Shown here piece after piece: positions 33,415 through 41,916 of a DNA stretch of 41,916 nt. The stretch is from Jiangella anatolica (lineage in GTDB: Bacteria; Actinomycetota; Actinomycetes; Jiangellales; Jiangellaceae). A model generated the notes under the pieces. The model was not told where the DNA came from, searched no databases, and was given only the letters and a program-made list of their open reading frames with translations. How positions within the stretch are numbered: position 1 is the stretch's first letter; every line of letters starts with the position of its first letter. A program made the translations under genes and the position numbers. The DNA lies in NCBI RefSeq assembly GCF_003236295.1, contig NZ_POTW01000058.1, positions 1 through 41,916 on the forward strand, read 5' to 3'.

Positions 33415-34991
33415 GGCGCACCTCCCGGCAGGACGGCCTCGACATACGGGGTGCGTTCGCGCAGGTCGGCCGCGGCGCGGTCGGTGAGCCCGAACAGCGG
33501 CCCCGCGAACACCGTCATCGCGACCCCGACCAGCAGCAGCACGGCGGCAGGCCCGGCCATCCCGGCCCGGAGCGCGACCGTCGCGACCCTCCCGTTGACC
33601 GGAGTGGCGGTGCGGACGGGCTTGCGGTGCAGGTCGGTCCGTGGCCCCGCGGCGTCGTCCGGCGCCGGCGCCGGCGGCTGCCAGAACGCCCGGTTCCACG
33701 CCTTCGCCATCGCGTACAGCGTCAGCAGGCTGGTGACGACGCTGCCCGCGACCAGCACGTACGCCAGCCAGCCGCCATCGTCGACGCCGGCCTGCATGAG
33801 CCCGAGCTTGCCGAGGAACCCGGAGAACGGCGGGATGCCGGCCAGGTTCATCGCCGGGACGAAGAACAGCAGCGCCAGCGCCGGCGACAGCCGGGCCAGC
33901 CCGCCGAGCCGTTCCAGCGACGTGCTGCCGCCGCGCCGCTCGATCAGGCCGGCGACGAGGAACAGGTTGGTCTGGATGACGATGTGGTGCACGACGTAGT
34001 AGATCGCGCCGGACAGCCCGTCGTCGCTGGCCAGCGCCACCCCGAAGACCATGTAGCCGATGTGGCTGACCAGGGTGAACGACAGCATCCGTTTGAGGTC
34101 GTCCTGCGCGACGGCGCCGAGGATGCCGATCACCATTGTCAGCAGCGCCGCCCACAGCAGCAGGTCCGACAGCGGGCTGTCCGGGAACAGCAGCGTCTGC
34201 GTCCGGATGATCGCGTAGACGCCGACCTTCGTCAGCAACCCGGCGAACACCGCGGTGACCGGCGCGGGCGCGGTCGGGTAGCTGTCGGGCAGCCACGCCG
34301 ACAGCGGGAACACCGCCGCCTTGATCGCGAACGCCGTCAGCAGCATCAGCTGCAGCATCAGCGAGACACCGGACGGCAGCTCGTCCAGCCGGCCGGCCAG
34401 CTGGGCCAGGCTGACGGTGCCGGTCGCGGCGTAGACCAGCGCCAGCGCCGTCAGGAACACGATCGACGACGCCAGGCTGACGACGACGTACGTGCTGCCG
34501 GCCCGGATCCGGTCGGCCGTGCCGCCGAGCGTCAGCAGCACGTACGACGCGGCCAGCAGGATCTCGAAGCCGACGTAGAGGTTGAACAGGTCGCCGGAGA
34601 GGAACGCGTTCGCCACGCCCGCGACCAGGATCAGGAACGTCGGATGGTAGATCGACAGCGGCGTGTCCGGACCGTACTCCACCAGGCCCTGACTCAGCGA
34701 GTACACCAGGACGCACAGCGCCACGACCACCGACACCAGCAGCATCAGCGCCGACAGCCGGTCCGCGACCAGCGAGATCCCGATGGGCGCCGGCCACCCG
34801 CCGACGTGCATGACTTGCGGGCCGTGCTCGTCGGCGCGGGCCAGCAGCACCGCGGCGACGACGACGACCAGCGCGAGCACGACGACGCTGACGACCCGCT
34901 GCGCCCGGGCGGACCGGCCCAGCGCGAGCGCCAGCCCGGCGCCGAACAGCGGCAGCACGACGGGCAGCGGGACCAGGGCGGACGCGTTCAT
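33411..34991 (-). CDS. mrpD: Mrp antiporter subunit D (NuoN-like)
   Basis: This 526-residue polytopic subunit has about 14 helices and is related to complex I NuoL/M/N. FAIKAAVFPLSAWLPDSYPT holds the conserved lysine and proton-path residues, and VGFEILLAASYVLLTLGG and TKVGVYAIIRTQTLLF are family landmarks. With MrpA it provides ion translocation paths. The ATG at 34991 overlaps the mrpC stop by ATGA. It is intact and of family length. Confidence 0.95.
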   Translation of the reverse strand: MNASALVPLPVVLPLFGAGLALALGRSARAQRVVSVVVLALVVVVAAVLLARADEHGPQVMHVGGWPAPIGISLVADRLSALMLLVSVVVALCVLVYSLSQGLVEYGPDTPLSIYHPTFLILVAGVANAFLSGDLFNLYVGFEILLAASYVLLTLGGTADRIRAGSTYVVVSLASSIVFLTALALVYAATGTVSLAQLAGRLDELPSGVSLMLQLMLLTAFAIKAAVFPLSAWLPDSYPTAPAPVTAVFAGLLTKVGVYAIIRTQTLLFPDSPLSDLLLWAALLTMVIGILGAVAQDDLKRMLSFTLVSHIGYMVFGVALASDDGLSGAIYYVVHHIVIQTNLFLVAGLIERRGGSTSLERLGGLARLSPALALLFFVPAMNLAGIPPFSGFLGKLGLMQAGVDDGGWLAYVLVAGSVVTSLLTLYAMAKAWNRAFWQPPAPAPDDAAGPRTDLHRKPVRTATPVNGRVATVALRAGMAGPAAVLLLVGVAMTVFAGPLFGLTDRAAADLRERTPYVEAVLPGGAP

Positions 34992-35443
34992 CGGCGCTCC
35001 CCCGCGGTCTCGGCGGCCTCGTCGCTGCCCTCTTCGTCCATGGTGCCGCCGGCGCTGTCGTCGTAGCTGGACGACACCTCGTCCCGCTCGGCCCGGCGCC
35101 GGATCGCCGCGTCCTCGACGTCGTCCTGCACGTCGTCGTGCCCGTTGAGCTGCCAGGCCCGGTAGGCCATGGCCAGCAGGAACGCCGTCACGCCGAGCGT
35201 GATGACGATCGCGGTGAGCACCAGCGCCTGCGGCAGCGGATCGCTCATGTCGTCGACGTCACTCAGCCCGACGATCGGCGCCCGCCCGGCCGGGCCGGAC
35301 GCCACCAGGAACAGCGTGTTGACGCCGTTGCCGATGAGGATCACGCCGATCAGGACGCGGGTCAGGCTGCGTTCCAGCAGCAGGTACACGCCGGCGGCGA
35401 ACAGCACGCCGACCACGGCGACGAGGACCAGGTTCGCGCTCAT
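34988..35443 (-). CDS. mrpC: Mrp antiporter subunit C (NuoK-like)
   Basis: This 151-residue protein has three helices like complex I NuoK. The core LIGVILIGNGVNTLFLVASG and LPQALVLTAIVITLGVTAFL are the MrpC signature. An extra acidic C-terminal tail of about 50 residues (DDVQDDVEDAAIRRRAERDE and on) is longer than in Bacillus MrpC (about 113 residues). The ATG overlaps the mrpA/B stop by ATGA. Confidence 0.94.
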   Translation of the reverse strand: MSANLVLVAVVGVLFAAGVYLLLERSLTRVLIGVILIGNGVNTLFLVASGPAGRAPIVGLSDVDDMSDPLPQALVLTAIVITLGVTAFLLAMAYRAWQLNGHDDVQDDVEDAAIRRRAERDEVSSSYDDSAGGTMDEEGSDEAAETAGERR

Positions 35444-38355
35444 CGCACCCCCTCCGCGGTCTCGATGGACTCGCCGGCGTCGGCGTCATCGTCGTCGCCG
35501 GCCTGTTCGTCGACGCCGCCGCCGAGGCTGCGCAGCACGTCGAGCATCAGCCCGATGACGACGAGGTAGACCCCGACGTCGAAGAACAGCGACGTCACGA
35601 AGTGCACCTCGCCGAGCAGCGGCAGCGAGAGGTCGACGATGGCGCTCTGCAGCACGTCGCCGCCGAAGGCCAGCGGCGCCAGCCCGCTGCCGGTGGCGAT
35701 GAACAACCCGATCCCCAGCACCAGCCCGGCGTCGACCGGCGCCGCCTCGTCCAGCTCGTGCCGGCCCCCGGCCAGGTACCGGACCATCAGCGCCAGCCCG
35801 GCCACCAGTCCGCCGGCGAACCCGCCGCCGGGTGAGTTGTGGCCGACGAACAGCAGGTAGATGGAGAACACGATGACGATGTGGAAGGCCAGCCGGGTGA
35901 CGACCTCGAACAGGATCGAGCGGCCCTCCGGCGCGACGGTGCGGCCGGCCCGCAGCCACAGGTTGCGGTGCGGACGGCGCTCCGACGACGCCGGCGCGCT
36001 GGCGATCGCGTCGTCGGGCCGGTGCCGCCCGGTCCGGCCGGTGATGAGGAAGATCAGGCTGGCCACGCCGGTCGCGGCGACGACGAGGACGGAGATCTCC
36101 CCCATCGTGTCCCAGGCCCGGATGTCGACCAGTGTGACGTTGACGATGTTGTAGCCGCCGCCGTAGGAGACGGCAGGCTCGGCGAACCCCTCCGACACCG
36201 GGTCGGCGGTCCGCGCGCCGGACGCGGCCAGCGCCAGTCCGGACATCACCAGCCCGACGGCGACGCCGAGCCCGATGCGCCACCAGCGCGACTTCGTCAG
36301 CGGGCGGTCGGAGAAGTACGTCGGCAGCCGCCGCAGCACCAGCACGAAGATCACCAGCGTGACGGTCTCGACCAGCACCTGGGTGAGCGCGAGGTCCGGC
36401 GCGCCGTGCAGGATGAACAGCATCGCCATGCCGTAGCCGGTGCCGCCGGCCAGCACGACCGCCTTCAGCCGGCGCCGCGACCGCGCCGCCAGCACCGCCG
36501 CGGCGATCATGATCGCGCCGACGATGGCCTGCCCGATGCTGTCCCAGGCCCGCACGCCCGGGCCGTCGGCCCAGAGTTGCCCGGCCACCAGCACCCCGCC
36601 CGGCACCGCGACGATGACCAGGAAGATCACCGCGAGGTAGCTGGGCAGCGAGCCGCGCTGGGTGGCGCCGGTGACCTCGACGGCGAGCCGGTCGACGCCG
36701 CGCATCATCGCCCGGTACGCCGTCTCCGCGTCGGCCGGCGGGGCCAGCGCCGCCTCGGCCCGGTCGACCCGGTCACGCCAGCGGAACAGCGCGATGCCGG
36801 CCAGCACCGACGCGACCGACAGCAGCAGCGCCAGGTTGACGCCATGCCACAGCGCCAGCTCCGGTTCGTGCGCCCCTGCCGGGAACAGCTCGGCGTACGG
36901 CGCCAGCAGCTCGGTCTCGACCGGCCCGAGGAAGCCCAGCGCCAGCCCGCCGAACGAGAGGAGCACCGGCGTGGCGGAGAAGCCGGCGGTCGGGAACCGG
37001 CAGTCCCTGCTCTCGATCGGAGGCACCCCGCTCTTGACGGCGAACGCGCCCCACACGAACCGGATGCTGTACGCGGCGGTCAGCGCCGAGCCGACGGCCA
37101 GCCCGGCGACCAGCGCCCAGCCGGCGAACGCGCCGATCCCGGTGCCGTCGCCGGTCTCGGCGATGTCGACGGCGGCGGCGTACGCGGTCTCCTTGGCGAC
37201 GAACCCGGCCAGCGGCGGGATCGCCGCCATCGACGCGGCCGCCAGGATCGACGTCCACATCAGCAGCGGCAGCCGGCGGCCCAGCCCGGACAGCTCGCGC
37301 AGGTCACGGGTGCCGGCCGCGCGGTCCACCAGCCCGACCACCAGGAACAGCGTCGCCTTGAACAGCGCGTGCGCGACCAGCATCGCGACGCCGCCCAGCG
37401 CGGCGGCCCGGGTCCCGGCGCCGACCAGCACGATGAGGAAGCCCAGCTGGCTCACCGTCCCGTAGGCCAGCAGCAGCTTCAGGTCGGTCTGCCGCAGCGC
37501 CCGCAACCCGCCGAGCAGCATCGTCAGCACGCCGAGCGTCAGCAGCAGCGGCCGCCACGGCAGCAGCCCGGCGAACGCCGGCGCGAACAGCGCGACCAGG
37601 TACACGCCGGCCTTCACCATCGCGGCCGCGTGCAGGTAGGCGCTGACGGGGGTTGGCGCCGCCATCGCGCCGGGCAGCCAGAAGTGGAACGGCATCAGCG
37701 CCGACTTCGACACGGCGCCGACCAGCACCAGCACGACGGCGACCGTGACGGCGTCGCCGCCGGGCGGGTTCGCCAGCACGTCGGAGATCCGGTACGTCCC
37801 GGCGGCCTGCCCGATCACGATGACGCCGACCAGCATCGCCAGCCCGCCGAACGTCGTCACCATCAGCGCCTGCAGCGCCGCGCGCCGGTTCGCCTTGCGC
37901 TCCGGGTTGTGCCCGATGAGCAGGTACGACAGCACCGTCGTCAGCTCCCAGAACACGTACAGCACGAGCAGGTCGTCGGCCAGCACCAGCCCGAGCATCG
38001 CCGCGGCGAAGGCCGTCAGCAGCCCCGCGAACCGCGGCAGGCCGGCGTCGTCACGCCGGAAGTAGGCCGCGCAGTACGCCAGCACCAGCGCGCCGACGCC
38101 GGTGACCAGCAGCGTCATCACCCACGTGAGCGTCGTGAGCCGGAACGACAGCTCCAGCCCGAGCGACCCGACCCAGCGGACCCGCTGCTCGACCGAACCA
38201 CCGTCACGCAACTCGCCGGTCATCGCGGCCGCCCAGGCGAACCCGGCGGCCGGCACGACGGCGAGCAGCAGCAGCGCGCGGCGACCCAGCCAGGTCACCA
38301 GGGCAGGCGCCAGCGCCGCGGCGACGAAGTGCGCGGCGATCAGGGCCAGCATCAT
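35440..38355 (-). CDS. mrpA: Mrp antiporter subunit A fused to subunit B domain
   Basis: This 971-residue protein is the largest antiporter subunit. The first roughly 500 residues are NuoL-like (WELTTVLSYLLIGHNPERKA, then PFHFWLPGAMAAPTPVSAYL with histidine and lysine on the proton path). Next is the MrpA C-terminal part (about 600-790, including GAPDLALTQVLVETVTLVIF). The last part is an MrpB/MnhB domain (about 815-950, HNSPGGGFAGGLVAGLALMV). Fusion of A and B is usual in actinobacteria. It exports Na+ or K+ for protons, in pH and salt tolerance. ATG 38355 is used; a second ATG follows directly. The upstream 89 bp shows no clear operator. Confidence 0.95.
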   Translation of the reverse strand: MMLALIAAHFVAAALAPALVTWLGRRALLLLAVVPAAGFAWAAAMTGELRDGGSVEQRVRWVGSLGLELSFRLTTLTWVMTLLVTGVGALVLAYCAAYFRRDDAGLPRFAGLLTAFAAAMLGLVLADDLLVLYVFWELTTVLSYLLIGHNPERKANRRAALQALMVTTFGGLAMLVGVIVIGQAAGTYRISDVLANPPGGDAVTVAVVLVLVGAVSKSALMPFHFWLPGAMAAPTPVSAYLHAAAMVKAGVYLVALFAPAFAGLLPWRPLLLTLGVLTMLLGGLRALRQTDLKLLLAYGTVSQLGFLIVLVGAGTRAAALGGVAMLVAHALFKATLFLVVGLVDRAAGTRDLRELSGLGRRLPLLMWTSILAAASMAAIPPLAGFVAKETAYAAAVDIAETGDGTGIGAFAGWALVAGLAVGSALTAAYSIRFVWGAFAVKSGVPPIESRDCRFPTAGFSATPVLLSFGGLALGFLGPVETELLAPYAELFPAGAHEPELALWHGVNLALLLSVASVLAGIALFRWRDRVDRAEAALAPPADAETAYRAMMRGVDRLAVEVTGATQRGSLPSYLAVIFLVIVAVPGGVLVAGQLWADGPGVRAWDSIGQAIVGAIMIAAAVLAARSRRRLKAVVLAGGTGYGMAMLFILHGAPDLALTQVLVETVTLVIFVLVLRRLPTYFSDRPLTKSRWWRIGLGVAVGLVMSGLALAASGARTADPVSEGFAEPAVSYGGGYNIVNVTLVDIRAWDTMGEISVLVVAATGVASLIFLITGRTGRHRPDDAIASAPASSERRPHRNLWLRAGRTVAPEGRSILFEVVTRLAFHIVIVFSIYLLFVGHNSPGGGFAGGLVAGLALMVRYLAGGRHELDEAAPVDAGLVLGIGLFIATGSGLAPLAFGGDVLQSAIVDLSLPLLGEVHFVTSLFFDVGVYLVVIGLMLDVLRSLGGGVDEQAGDDDDADAGESIETAEGVR

Positions 38356-38444
38356 GAGCGGCTCTCACGGTCGGACACGAGGAAACCCTTCGATGGTGCC
38401 GCCTGCGAGTGGGTCGCGGGGGCACATTCGCACGGACGGAACGG

Positions 38445-38846
38445 TCAGGCGGCGACGGGTTCAGGAGGGGCGCGACCGGCCGCCGGGCCGGCGGGGGCCG
38501 GCGCGGCCGGCCGCGCGGTGCCGCCGCGGACCACGTCCGCGACCGTGCCGGCGGCGCCCGGCGACGCGACCTCGGTGACGACGGCGGCTGCGTCCGGTCC
38601 GTCGTGGGCGCCGGCGGATGCCTGGCCGCCGGCGCCGTCCGGGACGGCGTCGCCGGCCGGCTGCTCGTCCGCGTCGGTGCGCGGCAGCGAGTTCGGGGTG
38701 ATCTCCGCGGCCGGGTGGATGACCGGGCCGGCGCCGCGGACCGTGTCGCCGCCGCCGGTGACCATGGCGCCCGCCAGCACGACGAGGAGGGCGGACAACA
38801 TCGCGACGACGAGGCTGCGGGGCAGGACGCGGGGCGCGGTCACCAT
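38445..38846 (-). CDS. Hypothetical anchored Ala/Pro-rich protein
   Basis: This 133-residue protein has one N-terminal hydrophobic helix (LPRSLVVAMLSALLVVLAGA, about 8-29) and a low-complexity acidic, then Ala/Pro-rich, tail. No domain is recognised. ATG 38846 is chosen over 38855 because GGGGAGG lies 8 bases before it. A TAGGGT -10-like hexamer (38888-38883) is present upstream. It lies between parE and the Mrp operon on the same strand. It may be an exported or anchored protein, with moderate doubt that it is expressed. Confidence 0.6.
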   Translation of the reverse strand: MVTAPRVLPRSLVVAMLSALLVVLAGAMVTGGGDTVRGAGPVIHPAAEITPNSLPRTDADEQPAGDAVPDGAGGQASAGAHDGPDAAAVVTEVASPGAAGTVADVVRGGTARPAAPAPAGPAAGRAPPEPVAA

Positions 38847-38891
38847 GCGTCCCACCTCCCCGCTGCTCGTCTCGTCGCCCTCACCCTACCG

Positions 38892-38913
38892 GTCCGGAGG
38901 CCGGCCTCCGGAC
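38892..38913. repeat. 22-bp perfect palindrome downstream of parE
   Basis: GTCCGGAGGCC and its exact complement abut, giving 11-bp arms without a spacer. It begins 80 bases after the parE stop. There is no T-run, so it could be an operator for the following small gene or a GC-rich terminator; neither is shown. Confidence 0.6.
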
Positions 38914-38992
38914 GGCGCCGCGCGCCGGATCGGCGCTGACCAGCGACGTGTGGCGGCTATTCCTGGTGACGGGGTGAGGAATGTCCCAGCGG

Positions 38993-41092
38993 TCAGGCGT
39001 CGATGCGGGCCCGGTCCAGCTCGGCGGCGCCGGCGATGATGAACTCCTTGCGCGGCGCGACGTCGTTGCCCATCAGCAGCTCGAAGACCCGCTCGGCCGC
39101 CTCGGCGTCGCGGGCGTTGATGCGCCGCAGCCGGCGGTGTCGCGGGTCCATCGTCGTCTCGGCCAGCTGCTCGGGGTCCATCTCGCCCAGGCCCTTGTAG
39201 CGCTGCGGGGTCTCCTTCACCCGGACGCCCTTGCGGGCAAGGTCGCGCAGGGTGCGGTCGAGGTCGGCGTCGGTGTAGGTGTAGATGTACTTGTCCTGAC
39301 CCTTCTTCGGGTTGGACAGCTCGATGCGGTGCAGCGGCGGCATCGCGGCGAACAGCCGGCCGGCCTCGACGTACGGGCGCATGTACCGGTAGAAGAGCGT
39401 GATCAGCAGCGTGCGGATGTGCGCGCCGTCGACGTCGGCGTCGGTCATCAGGATGACCCGGCCGTAGCGGGACTGGTCGAGGTCGAACGAGCGGCCGCTG
39501 CCGGCGCCGAGCACCTGGATGATCGCCGCGCACTCGGCGTTCTTGAGCATGTCGGCGACGGACGCCTTCTGCACGTTGAGGATCTTGCCGCGGATCGGCA
39601 GCAGCGCCTGGTACTCCGCGTCGCGGGCCGACCGGCCGGTGCCCAGCGCGGAGTCGCCCTCGACGATGAACAGCTCGGACTTCTCCAGGCTGTTGGACCG
39701 GCAGTCGACCAGCTTGGTCGGCAGCGAGCTGGTCTCCAGCGCGTTCTTGCGCCGGACGGTCTCCTTGTGCAGCCGGGCGGCCACCCGGGCCTTGGCCGCC
39801 GAGACGACCTTCTCCAGCAGCGCCGCCGCCTGCGCCTTGTGATCACGCTTGGTCGACGTGAGCAGGGCCTTGAGCTCGCGCTCGACGATGGCGGAGGTGA
39901 TCGAGCGGACCGCCGCGGTGCCGAGGACCTCCTTGGTCTGGCCCTCGAACTGCGGCTCGTCGAGGCGGACGGTGACGACCGACGTCAGGCCCTCGAGGAC
40001 GTCGTCCTTCTCGATCTTGTCGTTGCCGGCCTTGAGCCGCCGGGCGTTGACCTTGACCTGGTCGCGCAGCGCCTTGAGCAGGCCCTGCTCGAACCCGGTG
40101 ACGTGGGTGCCGCCCTTCGGGGTGGCGACGACGTTGACGAACGAGCGGCCGACGGTGTCGTAGCCGGTGTCCCAGCGCAGCGCGACGTCGACCTGGCAGA
40201 CCCGCTCGGTGTCCTTGCTGACCAGCTGGCCGTCGTCGTCGAGGACGGGGACGGTCTCGCGGAAGGTCTGCTCGCCGGTGAGCCGCAGCACGTCGGTGAC
40301 CGGTGCGCCCGGGCTGAGGAACTCGACGAACTCGCTGATGCCGCCGTCGTGCCGGAACGTCTCCTCGACGATCTCGTCGCCGCGCTCGTCGCGGACCACC
40401 AGCTGCAGCCCCGGCACCAGGTAGGACGTCTGGCGGGCGCGGGAGATGAGGTCGTCCCACGAGTACGCGGCGGTGGCGAGGAAGATCTGCCGGTCGGCGT
40501 AGAAGCGGACCCGGGTGCCGGTGACCCGCTTGGCCACCCGGCCGGTGATGCGCAGCTCGGAGTGGTCGGTGAACGGCGCGAACGCCGCCCTGGGTCCGTC
40601 GCCGTCCCAGACGCCGGGCTCGCCGCGCCGGAACGACATGGCATGCGTGCGGCCGTTGCGGTCGACCTCGACGTCGACCCGCTCGGACAGCGCGTTGACG
40701 ACGCTGGCGCCGACGCCGTGCAGGCCGCCGGTGGCCGCGTAGGAGCCGCCGCCGAACTTCCCGCCGGCGTGCAGCTTCGTGTAGACGACCTCGACGCCGG
40801 ACAGGCCGGACTTGGCGTGGATGTCGACCGGGATGCCGCGGCCGTTGTCGGCGACCGAGGCCGAGCCGTCGGCGTGCAGCACGACCTCGACGCGGTCGCA
40901 GAACCCGCCCAGCGCCTCGTCGACCGCGTTGTCGATGATCTCCCAGAGGCAGTGCATGAGGCCGCGTGAGTCGGTCGAGCCGATGTACATGCCCGGCCGC
41001 TTGCGCACGGCCTCCAGCCCCTCGAGCACCGAGAGGTGGCGGGCGGTGTAGTCGCCACCGGTGGTGGGGGCGTCGGCGCGCGCGGCGGTCAC
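38993..41092 (-). CDS. parE: DNA topoisomerase IV subunit B-like (ParE/second GyrB-type)
   Basis: This 699-residue ATPase subunit of a type IIA topoisomerase partners the ParC at 20692-23205. GHKL residues are E51 and N55 (LWEIIDNAVDEALGG) with DNGRGIPVDIH and GGLHGVGASVVNALS. The TOPRIM domain shows LFIVEGDSALGTGRSARDAE, RGKILNVQKAS and MTDADVDGAHIRTLL. It ends MDPEQLAETTMDPRHRRLRR. GTG 41092 is preferred: AAGGAGG lies 6 bases before it and the homology begins right after. It belongs to the short actinobacterial second-GyrB class. Confidence 0.94.
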   Translation of the reverse strand: MTAARADAPTTGGDYTARHLSVLEGLEAVRKRPGMYIGSTDSRGLMHCLWEIIDNAVDEALGGFCDRVEVVLHADGSASVADNGRGIPVDIHAKSGLSGVEVVYTKLHAGGKFGGGSYAATGGLHGVGASVVNALSERVDVEVDRNGRTHAMSFRRGEPGVWDGDGPRAAFAPFTDHSELRITGRVAKRVTGTRVRFYADRQIFLATAAYSWDDLISRARQTSYLVPGLQLVVRDERGDEIVEETFRHDGGISEFVEFLSPGAPVTDVLRLTGEQTFRETVPVLDDDGQLVSKDTERVCQVDVALRWDTGYDTVGRSFVNVVATPKGGTHVTGFEQGLLKALRDQVKVNARRLKAGNDKIEKDDVLEGLTSVVTVRLDEPQFEGQTKEVLGTAAVRSITSAIVERELKALLTSTKRDHKAQAAALLEKVVSAAKARVAARLHKETVRRKNALETSSLPTKLVDCRSNSLEKSELFIVEGDSALGTGRSARDAEYQALLPIRGKILNVQKASVADMLKNAECAAIIQVLGAGSGRSFDLDQSRYGRVILMTDADVDGAHIRTLLITLFYRYMRPYVEAGRLFAAMPPLHRIELSNPKKGQDKYIYTYTDADLDRTLRDLARKGVRVKETPQRYKGLGEMDPEQLAETTMDPRHRRLRRINARDAEAAERVFELLMGNDVAPRKEFIIAGAAELDRARIDA

Positions 41093-41353
41093 GGGTGTCC
41101 TCCTTGCGGTGAGCACATGCGGTGACAGCGTAAGCCCTCGGCACGACGGAACCGGTGCTGCCACGCGGGGCCGCCCGGCCCGAACGTGCTGCCGAGTCGA
41201 TCAGGTGACCAGTGTCACAGCCCGGTCGATTACGCGCAGAGCGAACCACCCCTCACTCGAGATGCGGGAACGTCCGGGGGTGGTTACATGTTGGTACGGA
41301 TGCACGAGACCACCGGAACCTTCGGTGGACCAACGATCAGGAAGGTAGGCGAC
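41093..41353. other. Divergent spacer upstream of parE and the DUF7455 gene
   Basis: This 261-bp gap lies between divergent starts. It contains a perfect 9-bp inverted repeat, AACCACCCC (41244-41252) with GGGGTGGTT (41277-41285), around 24 bases. A TACGCT hexamer (41132-41127, minus) may be the parE -10. I see no convincing promoter for the plus-strand gene. Confidence 0.5.
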
Positions 41354-41572
41354 GTGACTACTACGGCTCTCGCTACCAGCCCGCTGAAGGCCGCCGACCG
41401 CTGCGACAGCTGCGGCGCCCAGGCGTACATCCGCGTCGTCCTGAACGAGGGCGATCTTCTTTTCTGCGGCCACCACGGCCGCCGGCACGAGGCCAAGCTC
41501 CGCCCGCTCGCGGTCGAGTGGCACGACGAGACCAACCGCCTCCAGCCGCAGGCCACGCCCATCACCGACTGA
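41354..41572 (+). CDS. DUF7455 small zinc-ribbon-like protein
   Basis: This 72-residue protein is of the actinobacterial DUF7455 family. VTTTALATSPLKAADRCDSC starts it; CDSCGAQAY and FCGHHGRRHE form a C-x2-C and C-x2-H metal site. The GTG at 41354 follows GGAAGG with about 8 bases of spacing. In Streptomyces a similar small gene lies beside the second gyrB and the main sigma factor gene, the same position as here. It probably binds zinc. The function is not known. Confidence 0.85.
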   Translation: MTTTALATSPLKAADRCDSCGAQAYIRVVLNEGDLLFCGHHGRRHEAKLRPLAVEWHDETNRLQPQATPITD

Positions 41573-41916
41573 CTTCTCGTCCCACCACGTCGCCGCCGGC
41601 CGCCTCGTTCGCGAGGCGGCCGAGCACTATCCGCCAGCCGTCGATGGTCTCGCCGCGCAGCGTCGCCGGCAGACCGTCGTGGCGGAGCGTCACCCGGGTG
41701 CCACCGTCGTCGGGGGTCAGCGTGATCTCCACCCGGGAGCCGCCGGGCGGGATGTCCGGCACGCCGGGCGCCGGCTCCCAGCCGAACGTGAACACCAGCC
41801 GCTCGTACGGCTCCAGCTCGACGAACCGCCCGCTCATCACCGGCTCCGGCCCGCCGTCCATCGCGACGCGCAGCGTGCCGCCGGGACGCGCGTCCGCCTC
41901 CGCCCTCCCCCACCAC
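41562..41916 (-). CDS. SRPBCC/AHSA1-domain protein, N-terminus missing
   Basis: The frame runs off the right edge. It begins in-window WWGRAEADARPGGTLRV, then MSGRFVELEPYERLVFTFGW, VEITLTPDDGGTRVTLRHDG and WRIVLGRLANE. These are AHSA1-family features, and the ligand-cavity fold is the same as that of the gene at 30639, but the two are not close copies. About 118 residues are seen. The stop at 41562 overlaps the DUF7455 stop region by 11 bases (convergent). The start lies outside the window. Confidence 0.85.
   Translation of the reverse strand, partial: WWGRAEADARPGGTLRVAMDGGPEPVMSGRFVELEPYERLVFTFGWEPAPGVPDIPPGGSRVEITLTPDDGGTRVTLRHDGLPATLRGETIDGWRIVLGRLANEAAGGDVVGREVSR

Noticed and set aside
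35839-39039. A 1066-codon open frame on the plus strand across the Mrp operon
   Set aside because: It is antisense to six intact mrp genes; its translation is low-complexity R/Q/D/H-rich with no domain. Such shadow frames are expected at this G+C content.

Overview
The window is chromosomal DNA of a very high G+C actinobacterium. Codons end almost always in G or C. The markers are actinobacterial: an LprG-type lipoprotein coupled to a P55-type exporter, topoisomerase IV genes separate from any gyrBA pair, a DUF7455 zinc-ribbon protein beside parE, and leaderless start signals. A Jiangella-like genus is plausible, but this is a guess from protein style. There is no rRNA, tRNA, CRISPR array, complete insertion sequence or prophage. 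The first 15 bases are Nextera transposon-end sequence, so position 1 is an assembly edge and not biology.

Region by region. 16-3494 (minus): hyuA and a truncated hyuB. 3550-6357: a DUF5937/ArsR regulator and a Uma2-type nuclease-fold gene, divergent from an MFS exporter. 6311-6733: a long palindrome spanning the exporter stop codon, then the remains of an F420-type luciferase-like oxidoreductase gene. 6739-7601: a MerR/GyrI-like regulator with its own 19-bp-spacer promoter. 7588-14494 (minus): a nitrilase-family amidohydrolase and an operon of NCS2 nucleobase permease, coxM-coxS-coxL-type molybdenum hydroxylase and coxG. With hyuAB nearby, this looks like uptake, hydroxylation and hydrolysis of an N-heterocycle. 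14708-18084: a LolA/LppX-like membrane-anchored protein, divergent from an OmpR-type response regulator and sensor kinase.

18096-19899 holds three tandem, diverged membrane proteins with a PH-like core, followed by a pentapeptide-DinB protein and parC (20692-23205). 23545-25806 (minus) is a DHA2 drug exporter and TetR repressor with two matching operators around its promoter. 25941-29811 is lprG, a P55-like MFS gene, a sucrase/ferredoxin-like gene and a beta-carbonic anhydrase. 29812-30293 is noncoding but holds two strong inverted-repeat structures. 30294-32253 is an ArsR, AHSA1, RibD-like and GNAT series.

32235-38355 (minus) is a complete, translationally coupled Mrp Na+(K+)/H+ antiporter operon (A/B fused, C, D, E, F, G). 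It is followed by a small anchored Ala/Pro-rich protein, parE (38993-41092), the DUF7455 gene, and an AHSA1-type gene cut by the right edge. parC and parE should encode the two subunits of one type II topoisomerase although they lie about 16 kb apart and point in opposite directions. The least explained material is the palindromic and structured noncoding DNA at 6311-6366, 23317-23366, 29843-29931 and 30013-30157, and the three tandem PH-like membrane proteins.
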